Below, in pieces: positions 30,001 to 38,498 of a DNA stretch of 64,000 nucleotides. Position numbers and translations under genes: made by a program. The notes beneath the pieces are model-generated. The model had not been told where the DNA came from and did no database searches. It worked only from the letters and a program-made list of their open reading frames with translations. Source of the DNA: Ptychodera flava (taxonomy: Eukaryota; Hemichordata; Enteropneusta; Ptychoderidae). The stretch lies in NCBI RefSeq assembly GCF_041260155.1, contig NC_091933.1, positions 38,419,293 through 38,483,292 of the forward strand, written 5' to 3'. Numbering within the stretch: the stretch's first letter is position 1; each line of letters begins with the position of its first letter.

Positions 30001-32975
30001 TTGAAGTATTGTCCTAAATGCTATACATGTTCGAACTTTTGTTATTCTCAGGTTGTTGCAGACTATACGTACCAGCATTGTGAATTTACAGAAAGCCATC
30101 AAAGGTTTGGTGGTGATGTCAGCTGACTTAGAAAGTGTGGCTAGTAGTCTACTCATTGGCAAGGTAAGCATTTTCAAATTCTCGCTATGTGATTTGCTTG
30201 TGTGTTTGTTTGTTTGTTTGTATGTTTGTTTGTTTTTTCCATCGTCTTGCAGATCTGTGATACATGAGAAGCATGACTCACAACCATATGTAAAAATATT
30301 TTTGATATCAAAAATATGATGTGATATAATCATATGATATGATTTTCAACCAGTGATGTTAAATGATGAGTATCATGGAAATTCACACTGAGATTTTTCC
30401 TGCTGCAGTTGTAAATTACTTTTACAAGAATACATTGGAATCAAAGTATACAAAATCAGCTGATGTCTGCATCTCCACAATTTGTATTAGACATCTGCCA
30501 CAAGTAGGATTCATTTGGATCAATTGATCTGTAGATTTGAATGAAGATTGGATGTCTGCTGTATGAGTTGTCTTGTCAACCTCTGGATTGTAAATCTTTA
30601 TTTTAACAAGAAAATCTTTAATCACACACTGAAAAGATCAAGGTCAACAACAAATAATGCATGAGTTTATTCTTTTTGTTGTTTCCAAAGGTACCTGAGA
30701 TGTGGGCCAAGCGTTCCTACCCAAGCTTGAAGCCGCTTGGTAGCTACGTCAATGATTTCTTACAGAGGTTGAAGTTCTTGCAAGATTGGTACGACAGCGG
30801 CAAACCCAACGTCTTCTGGATTTCAGGCTTCTACTTTACCCAGGCTTTCCTGACAGGTGCCATGCAGAACTATGCCAGGAAATACACCATTCCCATCGAC
30901 AAACTGGGATATCAATTTGAGGTCAGTGGAAAATTCCATCTTTTACCCCGAAGCGAAAACAGTACAGCCGCATTGTAGTTATCAATCCAGGTGCAGCTTT
31001 AAGCCAGCTGGTAATGTTCAATATCAAATTGTGATCATTCAACAGTGTCTTATTTTGGAAAAGAAACAAAATTTGCATGGGAAAAGTAGTGTTGACGTTT
31101 CCTGAAGACAAAACGTCTCACTTTTCAGGAGTATATCAACAAACTTTGTGATGTCACCAAAAGTATGTCATAGTAAGCAAACAATGGCACAGTCCATTGT
31201 AATGAAAATGAAAATATCAAGAAGAGTAGTCATACCACATAATGATTCTACTCCAGAATTAAAAGGACTTGGATGTGTTCTACAGACCCAGTACATCCAG
31301 CAGATCACGTGATGGCAGTACAAACAAACCCATGTGTACAAAACCCATATGGACACACAAGTATTTCTGTGCGTGTTTGTGCATGTAGCTTTGTTTGTAC
31401 TGCAGTCCATTTGAATTCCAGTTTAACCTTTTCGTCTGTTATTACATGTTTATCTTTTATATCTCATTTTGTAGGTTCTTCCAAGAGAGACGAGTGATTC
31501 AGCGCCTGAAGATGGTGTTTATGTCTTTGGTCTGTACTTGGATGGTGCTCGGTGGGATAGGAAGAAGTAAGTGCTAGCTGTCGACTCGTTGCATCATGTA
31601 AAATCAAATATCAAATCAAAATTGACATGATACATACAGGAAAGTTGTGGCCCTTTACAATGTTTGCAGGAATATATAGAAGGGTCATTTTCTCAACTGG
31701 AAGAAGCTGAACAGTGCTTAATAGATGACCAAACCACAGATGAAAGTACCAAAAGCTGTTCTGAGGACAAAATTATTTTCTAAAGACACCAACAGCGTCA
31801 TTGTCCGAAACGAAAGTGATTCACAAGCAACGACTCTTTAAACCTTGTAATCAATGTGTAATTCTTACAAAAATAACATTGTAAAATATGATCATCATCT
31901 TGTACTTGAAATCATATTGTTAGCTCTTTGTGGAAACCCTATTGGTATGCAAATGCCCTGTCAAGTGCCTGGTAAATCATTTCACTGTACTTTATTTCAG
32001 AGATTAATTCAAACCATCTTGTAATCAATTTCAAAATGTTTTTTTTTCAGGGGTATGCTGGGTGAATCCCTTCCAAAAGTTCTATTTGATCCTGTGCCTA
32101 TTATCTGGATTAAACCAGGTACGGATATCTCTTGTCTTGTCATGAATTCATTTATACATTCAAAGATCACATTGCTATTTGTACATGCCAATTTGATGCG
32201 CAAGTCTGTCATTTTACTGTGTCCTGCACAGATTTCGAACAATTATACTTTTAATTGATAAAGAGACATGTGACAGCAATCGAAGTCAACGTTTGTTGTT
32301 ATTTGTATCTGTACATCATATTTGTACAGTTTATCACCTAGCTACCTTTTTCATAGCTTTATATCGTAAGCAACCCTGTGGAAAAACATAGACTGTTTTC
32401 GGTTTCTTTTCCTGTTTTTCTTTTTTTTCCGTAGTGTCTTTTTTCAGTCTGTTGTATTTGTTTTCTTTTAGCCTGTCTCTATAAAACACCCTGGAGCAAA
32501 GTCTTTGTTACAGTTTCTTGTTTTGAATTTAGAGAATTAGGTCTACCTTTGCCAATTACATGTTGGCTGACAGATTTGTCACTGTGTTTCACTCATTGTT
32601 CTTGTCACTTTGTATTGTTCCGGTTGGCAAACACGAGTATTTTCTAAATCATCTGAGAGATGAATTTGGCAAATCACAAGCATTCTGAAGATATCAGGTG
32701 ACCATTTTGTAAAGGTGCAGATTCTTTTATTCATTTTCATTAAACCAGCAAACACTGAGCTTCTCTCTCTGTTCAACATTTCAGGTAAAATGGAAGATTT
32801 TGAAGAGAAAAATGACTACACTTGCCCGCTGTACAAGACCAGTGAGCGTCGTGGTACCTTGTCGACGACGGGTCACTCTACCAATTTTGTCCTGTCCATT
32901 GAACTACCGACTGATTTGCCGACGCAGCACTGGATCAAACGCGGTGTAGCTTTACTCTGCCAGTTAGATGATTAG
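718..32975 (+). CDS. Axonemal dynein heavy chain, 3' part of gene (38 exons)
   Basis: This gene codes for the motor subunit of a ciliary dynein arm, which uses ATP to walk on axonemal microtubules. I chained 38 exons with GT/AG borders and consistent phases, giving 7,038 coding bases, about 2,345 residues, ending at TAG 32973-32975. The tail, linker and AAA1 lie to the left of the window. The order AAA2 end, AAA3, AAA4, coiled-coil stalk with microtubule-binding domain, AAA5, AAA6 and C-terminal domain is complete from there on. The ending, with [17 protein letters not shown] and then [15 protein letters not shown], fits the single-headed inner-arm group (DNAH1/3/7/12). From memory DNAH12 looks nearest, but I cannot settle the paralogue without an alignment, so no symbol is given. 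Exons are listed in the domain entries that follow. Confidence 0.95.
1071..1160 (-). repeat. Short MITE-like repeat, CCCTTTCACC family, copy 1
   Basis: Read on the minus strand it begins TTAACCCATTCACCCCCTGG, contains GGTTTGGTCCAAACCCATTG and ends GGATGAACAGGTT. Related copies lie at 19426-19515, 39779-39862, 63557-63648 and perhaps 58652-58735. The ends are weak inverted repeats. Confidence 0.55.
2991..3054 (+). repeat. DIRS left inverted terminal repeat
   Basis: The block begins ATTCTATTACG and ends GCGTAACTTCAG. Its inner 35 bp or so are the inverse of 7590-7627 in the right end; its outer 39 bp are the exact inverse of 7399-7437. Confidence 0.85.
3223..4381 (+). mobile_element. DIRS gag-like region (broken)
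   Basis: This region occupies the gag position of the element. Its start is rich in Ser, Thr, Lys and Asp, and its far end carries a basic Arg/Gly-rich stretch ([15 protein letters not shown]), typical of nucleic-acid-binding ends of such proteins. It is not open in one frame and is best read as a decayed copy. Confidence 0.6.
4578..6470 (+). mobile_element. DIRS reverse transcriptase / RNase H frame
   Basis: About 630 residues. The reverse transcriptase part shows [46 protein letters not shown] and the catalytic YIDD. RNase H follows, with [37 protein letters not shown] and [12 protein letters not shown] last block ([18 protein letters not shown], then [11 protein letters not shown]) is common in DIRS-group proteins and falls where a methyltransferase-like domain has been reported for them; I cannot confirm activity. 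The end overlaps the recombinase frame, as is normal for the family. It appears whole. Confidence 0.9.
6107..7276 (+). mobile_element. DIRS tyrosine recombinase frame
   Basis: About 389 residues in a different frame from the reverse transcriptase and overlapping its end. The core shows the first catalytic Arg in [14 protein letters not shown], the HxxR box in [12 protein letters not shown], and the C-terminal Tyr in [10 protein letters not shown] tyrosine recombinase instead of a DDE integrase is what separates DIRS from LTR retrotransposons. It appears whole. Confidence 0.88.
7399..7520 (+). repeat. DIRS internal complementary region
   Basis: 7399-7437 is the exact inverse complement of the left outer end (2991-3029), and 7435-7520 of the right outer end (7618-7703). 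The two halves overlap by the trinucleotide AAT. This is the copy of the joined ends that DIRS elements use as a template for circle formation. Confidence 0.88.
7590..7703 (+). repeat. DIRS right inverted terminal repeat
   Basis: It starts CTGAAGTTACGCATGCGC, the inverse of the inner left repeat, and ends TTTAATTGGGGGATT. It is longer than the left repeat and differs from it in the outer part, as in other DIRS elements. A perfect splice-donor-like CAGGTAAGT lies at 7676-7684. Confidence 0.85.
7877..11956 (+). CDS. Dynein heavy chain exons: AAA3 module
   Basis: The exons are 7877-8028, 8446-8584, 9299-9465, 9826-10018, 10687-10892, 11191-11265 and 11696-11956. AAA3 is a nucleotide-binding module that gates the motor. 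Exon 8446-8584 carries an intact Walker A (GPTGTGKS) in [17 protein letters not shown], and exon 9299-9465 an intact Walker B ([11 protein letters not shown]). The next exon has the conserved [19 protein letters not shown]. Both ATP-site motifs look functional. Arginine codons are split across several junctions (AG|G, AG|A), as is usual at dynein exon borders. Confidence 0.94.
8791..9018 (+). mobile_element. tRNA-derived SINE with poly(A) tail
   Basis: The head resembles a tRNA gene: an A-box-like TGGACCAGTGGTTAGGGT near 8798-8815 and a B-box-like GAATTCGAGACTC near 8841-8853. A body with TTGTGCCCTTGAGCAAG follows, a block that recurs in SINEs of many aquatic animals, and then an A tract from 8994. 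It lies sense to the dynein gene in an intron. Target duplications were not found. Confidence 0.65.
9019..9082. repeat. (AT)n microsatellite at the SINE tail
   Basis: About 32 perfect AT units directly follow the SINE poly(A) tail. Confidence 0.9.
10296..10518. mobile_element. TTAA-flanked MITE (piggyBac-like), copy 1
   Basis: The 215-bp element 10300-10514 is bounded by TTAA on both sides and has inverted ends CCCTTTGAGTGCT and AGCGCTCAAAGGG. It has no coding capacity. A TTAA target and ends starting CCC fit a non-autonomous piggyBac-type transposon. Confidence 0.7.
12368..14754 (+). CDS. Dynein heavy chain exons: AAA4 module
   Basis: The exons are 12368-12560, 12957-13313 and 14621-14754. 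Walker A appears as GVGGSGRQS in [19 protein letters not shown], the typical AAA4 form. The second exon holds the Walker B/sensor area ([10 protein letters not shown]) and the stretch [14 protein letters not shown] with INCCTIDWF. The third ([15 protein letters not shown]) leads toward the stalk. The intron 13314-14620 carries a repeat of the TTTTTAGCTC family. Confidence 0.94.
13856..14095 (+). repeat. TTTTTAGCTC-family repeat, copy 1
   Basis: It starts TTTTTAGCTC followed by a hairpin (TTGGTAT ... ATACCAA), then (TGTA)n-like DNA with TGTATGTCCGTC, then GTTCAAATGAACATGTCA and CAAAAATGTGCAAATGA. The same blocks in the same order occur inverted at 37324-37080. Its class is unknown to me. Confidence 0.55.
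15322..18074 (+). CDS. Dynein heavy chain exons: stalk coiled coil and microtubule-binding domain
   Basis: The exons are 15322-15565, 16184-16360, 16879-17100 and 17692-18074. The first two make coiled-coil strand CC1, rich in Glu, Ala and Lys ([18 protein letters not shown], then an Ala-rich [18 protein letters not shown] part). The third and the start of the fourth make the microtubule-binding tip ([34 protein letters not shown]). The rest is CC2, ending in the near-invariant [16 protein letters not shown], whose last residues continue in the next exon. Length and order match other dyneins. Confidence 0.94.
18344..22044 (+). CDS. Dynein heavy chain exons: AAA5 module
   Basis: The exons are 18344-18491, 19051-19196, 19562-19776, 20158-20350, 20900-21265 and 21904-22044. 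Recognisable dynein blocks are [36 protein letters not shown] and [16 protein letters not shown]. The exon at 20900 begins the helical [13 protein letters not shown] segment and continues through IHD to [18 protein letters not shown]. The last exon ends after two bases of a Met codon (AT), completed by G at 23899 across a 1.85-kb intron. Confidence 0.93.
18634..18858. mobile_element. TTAA-flanked MITE, copy 2 (inverted, worn)
   Basis: Starting at TTAACCTTTTGAACACC, this intronic stretch aligns with the inverse of the element at 10300-10514: shared blocks include AGTCAATTTTTGT, CAAAATTTTGATAAAAAA and CCAAAATTATCAAAAA. The far end is eroded and lacks a clear TTAA. Confidence 0.6.
19426..19515 (+). 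repeat. CCCTTTCACC-family repeat, copy 2
   Basis: It begins AACCCTTTCACCACCATGG, contains TTTGGCCCAAACTGATTGT and ends GGGGGTGAACAGGTCA. It lies in the dynein intron just before the exon at 19562. Confidence 0.55.
23899..32975 (+). CDS. Dynein heavy chain exons: AAA6 and C-terminal domain
   Basis: The exons are 23899-24057, 24682-24826, 25257-25481, 26010-26189, 26778-26918, 27505-27642, 28029-28262, 28757-28942, 29473-29576, 30052-30163, 30691-30921, 31475-31566, 32051-32118 and 32785-32975. AAA6 shows the P-loop-like [16 protein letters not shown] and the dynein block [15 protein letters not shown]. Later exons give [38 protein letters not shown] and [11 protein letters not shown], all standard C-terminal dynein landmarks. 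The protein ends QLDD. Exon borders alternate between phases 0 and 2, with one phase-1 split of Gly at 32118/32785. Confidence 0.94.
26940..27136. repeat. 22-bp minisatellite, 9 copies
   Basis: The unit is TGTTATACCCTATCAGCTAGTG. There are nine head-to-tail copies; two carry small changes, one of them 1 bp short. The array begins 22 bases after the dynein exon that ends at 26918. There are no spacers, so it is not a CRISPR array. Confidence 0.95.
30199..30237. repeat. (GTTT)n microsatellite
   Basis: Repeated TGTTTGTT units, about nine in number with one TATG interruption, lie in a dynein intron. Confidence 0.75.
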
Positions 32976-34012
32976 TTTAAAAAAAGAATGAACTTATTAT
33001 ACAAAGAGACAGTTGGGAAGTGCCTTTACAGCAACACGGTGTTGTGTGAGAGAGAAACACTATTATTTACATTCCATGGACTCATCCTGTATAATATAGC
33101 GTGTGTCTGTAATAACCGTCCAAACAAAACAGTGAATAAACAGTGCTAATCATTAGCATCATCGACATTTGGAGTTTCAAGTCACCCAGGATTTTTTTGT
33201 GTTCAACAATATTTATGAAAAGGAAACTCCAGTTTCTGTATTTCTAATATTAGTGAAGAAAAAAAATTGTTCATGAATGTATGGAAATGCATTGATTTTT
33301 GAAGATTTATATATTTTGTTTTTGGCTGTCACACTGCAAACTCTGGCTGTGTGGGTGTAACTTTTGCCCTTGTGAATTGCAGTGGGAGATATTTCCATCC
33401 ATGCTGAATTTACATGTGTTTACAGTGAAAATTTCCAACGTGTTTAAGTTTTCTGTATCTCATCACAGCAGACAGGTAAGGCACCACACTTCGAAACCAG
33501 GTACCTTCTGTACAGTCAATACAAGTAACATTTATTTTCAGTCTTTCATGTTTTAAAGTGAAAGTCAAAGCTTTAGATACCTACTCGCTTATTTTAGGCA
33601 TTTTTTAAACAATTGTTAATACTGTACAATTTTCTTCTCTCTTCCAGTGCAGGACAGGGTGAATATAATTTTTTTCCAGTACACGTAGACAGGTTGCAGG
33701 CAATTCTATTAGTCCTGTGCTATCTCACATAATATTTCACATTTGAAAGTAGTGCTATCATTTTCCCCTGTCCTCAAAGTAATCACGTGTATATTTCTAT
33801 GTGTATTTTTAGACTGGATGTATGGCATACAAAGGACATTGAACTCCGTCCACATGCACTGTCATGGTGAAATGTATTATCTTGTAAATATTGCAACAGT
33901 CCAAACACTCCTTGGATGTCCCTGTATAAACATATTGATTTGAAGTGTAATTAAAAAACAATGTTTCAAAAATGTTTGATATGTATAATTGACTGTTTTA
34001 AAGTGAAATAAA
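32976..34012 (+). terminator. Dynein heavy chain 3' UTR with candidate poly(A) signals
   Basis: Two AATAAA hexamers follow the stop codon on the plus strand, at 33135-33140 (160 bp after it) and 34007-34012 (about 1 kb after it). No other gene is seen between them. Either could end the mRNA. Confidence 0.5.
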
Positions 34013-34140
34013 ACACTTTGTCCTATAAAAATTTGTCACTTCTCTTTGTTGGGTAAACTTTGGTATAGTGAGCAGTGTGCTCTTTACAAACATTGGTAAT
34101 TTTACTAATAGATATATCCAGGAAAAAAGCCCTACTTACC

Positions 34141-34400
34141 AGATGCACCCATCAACACCCCTGCTTTCCTGGTGCAACCATCAACACCCCTGCTTTCCTG
34201 GTGCAACCATCAACACCCATGCCTACAATCCATCAATGCCCACACTTCCTACTCCTCAACACTGTCACCTGTCTGGTGCGACCTTACCTAGTGCAACCAT
34301 CAACACCCGGCACCCACGCCTACCATTCATCAATACCATCACTTACCTGGTACACCCTTCAACACCCAAACCTACCACTCACCAACCCCACATACCTGTT
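34141..34400. repeat. Degenerate minisatellite, unit about 31 bp
   Basis: Copies of CCATCAACACCCCTGC followed by TTTCCTGGTGCAA are near perfect at the left and decay to the right, where only CCATCAACACC and ACCTGGT recur. Confidence 0.8.
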
Positions 34401-36189
34401 TACCCATTAACAGTATAATAACACCTATGCTTACCACAAGACAATTTGCTTTAATCCATACATGGCACTGTGGACGTTTACTGCACTACTAAAAGCAATT
34501 TGACAATACATGTTGAGATTGTTTACAAATGACATGCAAAAGACAATGAAGTCAATTCTTTTTTTTCTGAAAAGTGAAGTAAATGACATTCTGGGTTGTC
34601 TTGAACATGCTTTTTCTTTCACCAGCATATTAACTGGTTGAACAGTAAGCTTACGTTGACTGAACATATTGGGGTAACGAGTTCTGCATACCGTTGTTTC
34701 CCCCCTGGCCTGTTTATCACCTCACACACAGTCTGTTTCACAGGGCTGTGCAAAATTGTCAACCACTATCACTGCATGGTCTTCGTGGTGTCGTACAGAT
34801 GCAACTGCAATCTTCGTTTACGCCTTCAAAAATGAGCACATGCGAAGATTGCTTGGAAACTTATAAAGCAAGTGTATGCATCAACTATTACCTGGTCAGT
34901 TTACAGTCCCAAAACTGTTAACAGGTGACTATCAGCGCCAAAAGGACGCATACCATTGTGACCATGATTTGGCCATACTCTGGATGAGGCGTGTTACAAT
35001 ATCCCTTCATTATCATTCCACACAAAGGATCAGTCTTCCATAGATGCAAATTTAAAAAATAGTGACAATAATCACTGTTCGCTCCCATAGAGTTATCAAA
35101 ACAAACCAACAATTGTATGAAACATGGACATACACATACAGACAGACTGACATTCACAGACTGGCACAGAGTGATGACATTGACCCAAAATGTGCCTTGG
35201 CCCATGAAGGATGATAAAGATATAACAAAAAGCTGAATGTAATGATAAAATAGTTAAGTATAGGCCTACAGACACTGAGGGTGAATATGTTACAGCAATT
35301 TGATTAGTTTCTTTTGGTTTTCTACTTCTTTGATAATTTTTAAGACAATCAAACTGCAAGGCAGTTTTAATATGTATTGACAAACATGTTATCTTTTACA
35401 AGCACACAGCAAACTGTTCATGATTTTTCATTTACAATATTTGACATAGACTGAAATACATAACATGCAACCGATATTTACATTTTGCCCATGCACCAGA
35501 TACATGGAGAGATTTCAACATACAATCATCAACTCAGAAACCCTACAGGGAAAAGTAAACATTGTTTTCTTCCAGAACAGCTGGTACATCCACATCTGGA
35601 GCAACTTACAAACTTAACCAATTACACAAGGATGATGACACAAGAGATAAAGTTAAGAAATTTAACTGTGGTGAACTTGACTATTCCTTTCAAATCCTTA
35701 CCTAACTTGATTGACATCTTAAACTAAAATACACTGCATGGTTAATTGCACACAAAAATACATCGGGGGGTGTACCATTTGATAAAAGGGGTTGTCTGGA
35801 AGATTGATGAGGAACATTATCTTTTTTATCCGATACATTGTACATTCTTTTTTTCCCACTATCCCACCTTTTCTTTTTGACAAACTTTCTGTGGCTGATT
35901 TTTTTATTGACATTTGTTTGGATTTTTTTCAAAATCTGCCAGGACCCCCCCCCCCCCCCCTCCATCACTCTTTAACATTGAAAAAACTTTGAATATATTT
36001 GTTGGAAACCAAACCTGCTGAAATCACCTCAGCTATGTTTTCTCATTATTTTTTACCGCATTTCAACACCAAATACAGTTTACCATTTCAAATGCTTACT
36101 GAATCACCGCATTATCTTAAACATAGGGCCAATGTCCCTGAAGCTACTATAGACATGGATACAAAATTAAGTATTTCCTGACTGTATGA

Positions 36190-37324
36190 AATCATCTCAC
36201 TAAAGTCATCCTAGGGACCTGTTAGCCAAATATTAAAGCTGTCTGACCAGCGGTTTTGAAAAAAAAAAAGCGACCCAATAGTCGACAGAGCTCTGCTGTG
36301 TTATGTAGAGAGCAACTTTTCGTGACATATGTATTGATGAAGAAGGTTGAGATCTTTGATAGCTCATTTCAGGATGGCCTGACCTAAAATGGCAAAATTA
36401 GCTGCAAAAATACAAAATTGATGATTTCATCATAATGATGTATAAAAATGTATACCAAATATCAAAGCTATCACATGACTAACTTTTGAGAAACAAATAT
36501 TTTGACCAAAAACGGCAAAAATTGACCCACAAATACAAAAATTGAAGATTTCATCAAATTTCACTATATCACATTAAGAGAACCCCTAGGAACCTGTATA
36601 CCAAATATCAAAGGCATCAGACAAGTAGTTTTTGAGAAACACATTTTTTGACCAAATATGGCAAAAATTGCACCAAAAATACAAAATTGCAGATTTCATC
36701 ATATATTGTACATATCATATTTAGTTTATCTGTAGGAACCTGTATACCAAATATCAAAGCTGTCAGACCAGCGGTTTTGATGAAATAAATTTTTGACCAA
36801 AAATGACAAAAAAATTCCTTAAAAATACAGATTTGCATATTTCATCACAATTTGGTCAAATCCAAGTTGGGTTATCCCTAGGGACCTGTATACCAAATAT
36901 CAAAGCTGTCTAACCAGCGGTTATGAAGAAGAAGATTTTTTACCAAAAACGCCTTTTTTGGCACTAATTTGCATATTTTCAACAACATCAAAAAATCAAA
37001 AAAAGCACAATCATTTCATGTCAGCCAAAAGTACTTACATGCAAATTTTTCATGTAATCTGCTCAGTGATTATTGAGTTTTTCAATTTTGACTGTTTTTT
37101 ACATTTTTTCATTTAATTTGCACATTTTTGGCAATGACAACTTCATTTGAACAAAATCTCATCTACAGCCCATCATCCATGTACACATCAAATATCAAGA
37201 TGAAATGTGCAGCGGTTTTGGAGTTTTTGATGTTGACGGACAGACATACAGACATACATACATTTCCCTAGCGTATAAGAATAGCTTCCATTGCCATATA
37301 TACATATGGCTATGGGAGCTAAAA
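36190..37324 (-). repeat. TTTTTAGCTC-family repeat, copy 2, with internal tandem units
   Basis: The right end is the inverse of the 13856 copy (GGGAGCTAAAAA after a hairpin around CCATATATACATATGG). The left two thirds are built from units of about 145 bp, each opening GGAACCTGTATACCAAATAT followed by CAAAGCTGTC and AGCGGTTTT, at about 36210, 36447, 36590, 36735 and 36878. No open frame of note. Its boundaries on the left are approximate. Confidence 0.6.
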
Positions 37325-37859
37325 ATCTACAATATGTTTATCTGCCTTGAGGTAGCAAGTCAGATTATTTTCAAAATGTACACCATCAAATTGAAAAAAG
37401 TATTGCATCGGTTCAATTCTCACAGTTTCTCCTTTGTAGTCTCAGAACTATTCATGAAAAAATAGGATTTAAAATACTTTGAAATCTGAGCTGGGTGACC
37501 TACCAATATTATGCACAAACAATGGCAAACTATGTTAATGACCCTATACACACCAGGATGAAGACCCTGCCTTGCAGCGCTCTTGCCCCTTGGTTGAGAA
37601 GCGACTCTCATCCTCGAAAACACTCATTGCAAATTATACGGCAAACAAGGTTGACAGGACATGATGGGAAGATATCTTTAAAATACTCTTTGCTGACACA
37701 TACGTGGTCTAAATTGACAACTTCCTTTAATTCATGACATTGAGGGAAGATCTCTAGTATTGGTTCATTTTGTGTCCTGTGATAGTAAAAATAACTATTT
37801 TCCTAGATGTTTTTTAATGCACTGAAGAAACAAACACAAGCCACACCTCAATAATTATT

Positions 37860-38498
37860 TTTATTCTGTCATTGAAACTTTACATAAACATATATATACA
37901 TACAACTATACACCCTTGAAAACTCGGAGGTCTATGACAACTTCTTTACGATACACACCACACCGTGACCTTGATTTACAAAATTGGAAAGCCATGACAT
38001 CGGTTCCAAAGCAGGGTGCATTACCATATTCTAAACATTCTAAAATATCTCAGGGACTTCAATAGTTTTATGTGATTTAATCTTGTCATGTTTGAGGAGC
38101 TGACATTATTGCCCATCAATATGAACTGGCTACGCAGCATAACACCAAAAATGACAATTACATTCTGGAAATGTGATACTGTTCACATTCTGTTTCTGTC
38201 TGCATTTAGAGAGATCAATGGTAAAGTTTTCTAGAATGAGTGGTTAGGATTGTGAACAGAAAACAGGCAATTAGTTGCATATTCTGAATAGTCAAGAAAA
38301 GCCAAGGAGATACCAGAGTTTCTGTTGACAACTTAGAAGAGGAAACACAATCTGCTGCAATCTCATACACAAAAAATTAATGCCATTTCCTGCACTGACA
38401 CTCCAGAAGTTTGAGATTTGCATATTCTTTTCTCTAAAACACTAGATTAGTTTCATTGACAGCACAATACATGGAGAACACAACGCTGAATGACGGTG
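37860..38498 (-). terminator. ATP6AP1 3' UTR with candidate poly(A) signal
   Basis: On the minus strand an AATAAA at 37865-37860 lies about 630 bases after the ATP6AP1 stop. No gene is seen in between. Confidence 0.45.

Larger units (their letters stand above)
34013..37859. other. Intergenic region between dynein gene and ATP6AP1
   Basis: The two genes converge here. I see no credible gene. It contains a minisatellite (34141-34400), C and T homopolymer runs near 35947-35960, and the 1.1-kb TTTTTAGCTC-family repeat (36190-37324). Open frames over the minisatellite are products of its composition. Confidence 0.7.

Noticed and set aside
34068-34418. Two overlapping Pro/Thr/His-rich open frames.
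   Set aside because: They translate the degenerate minisatellite in different frames and have no start context or homology that I can see.
36190-37324. Calling the TTTTTAGCTC repeat a Helitron.
   Set aside because: The hairpin plus CTAA end is suggestive, but the neighbouring base is A and no TC start or Rep/helicase frame was found.
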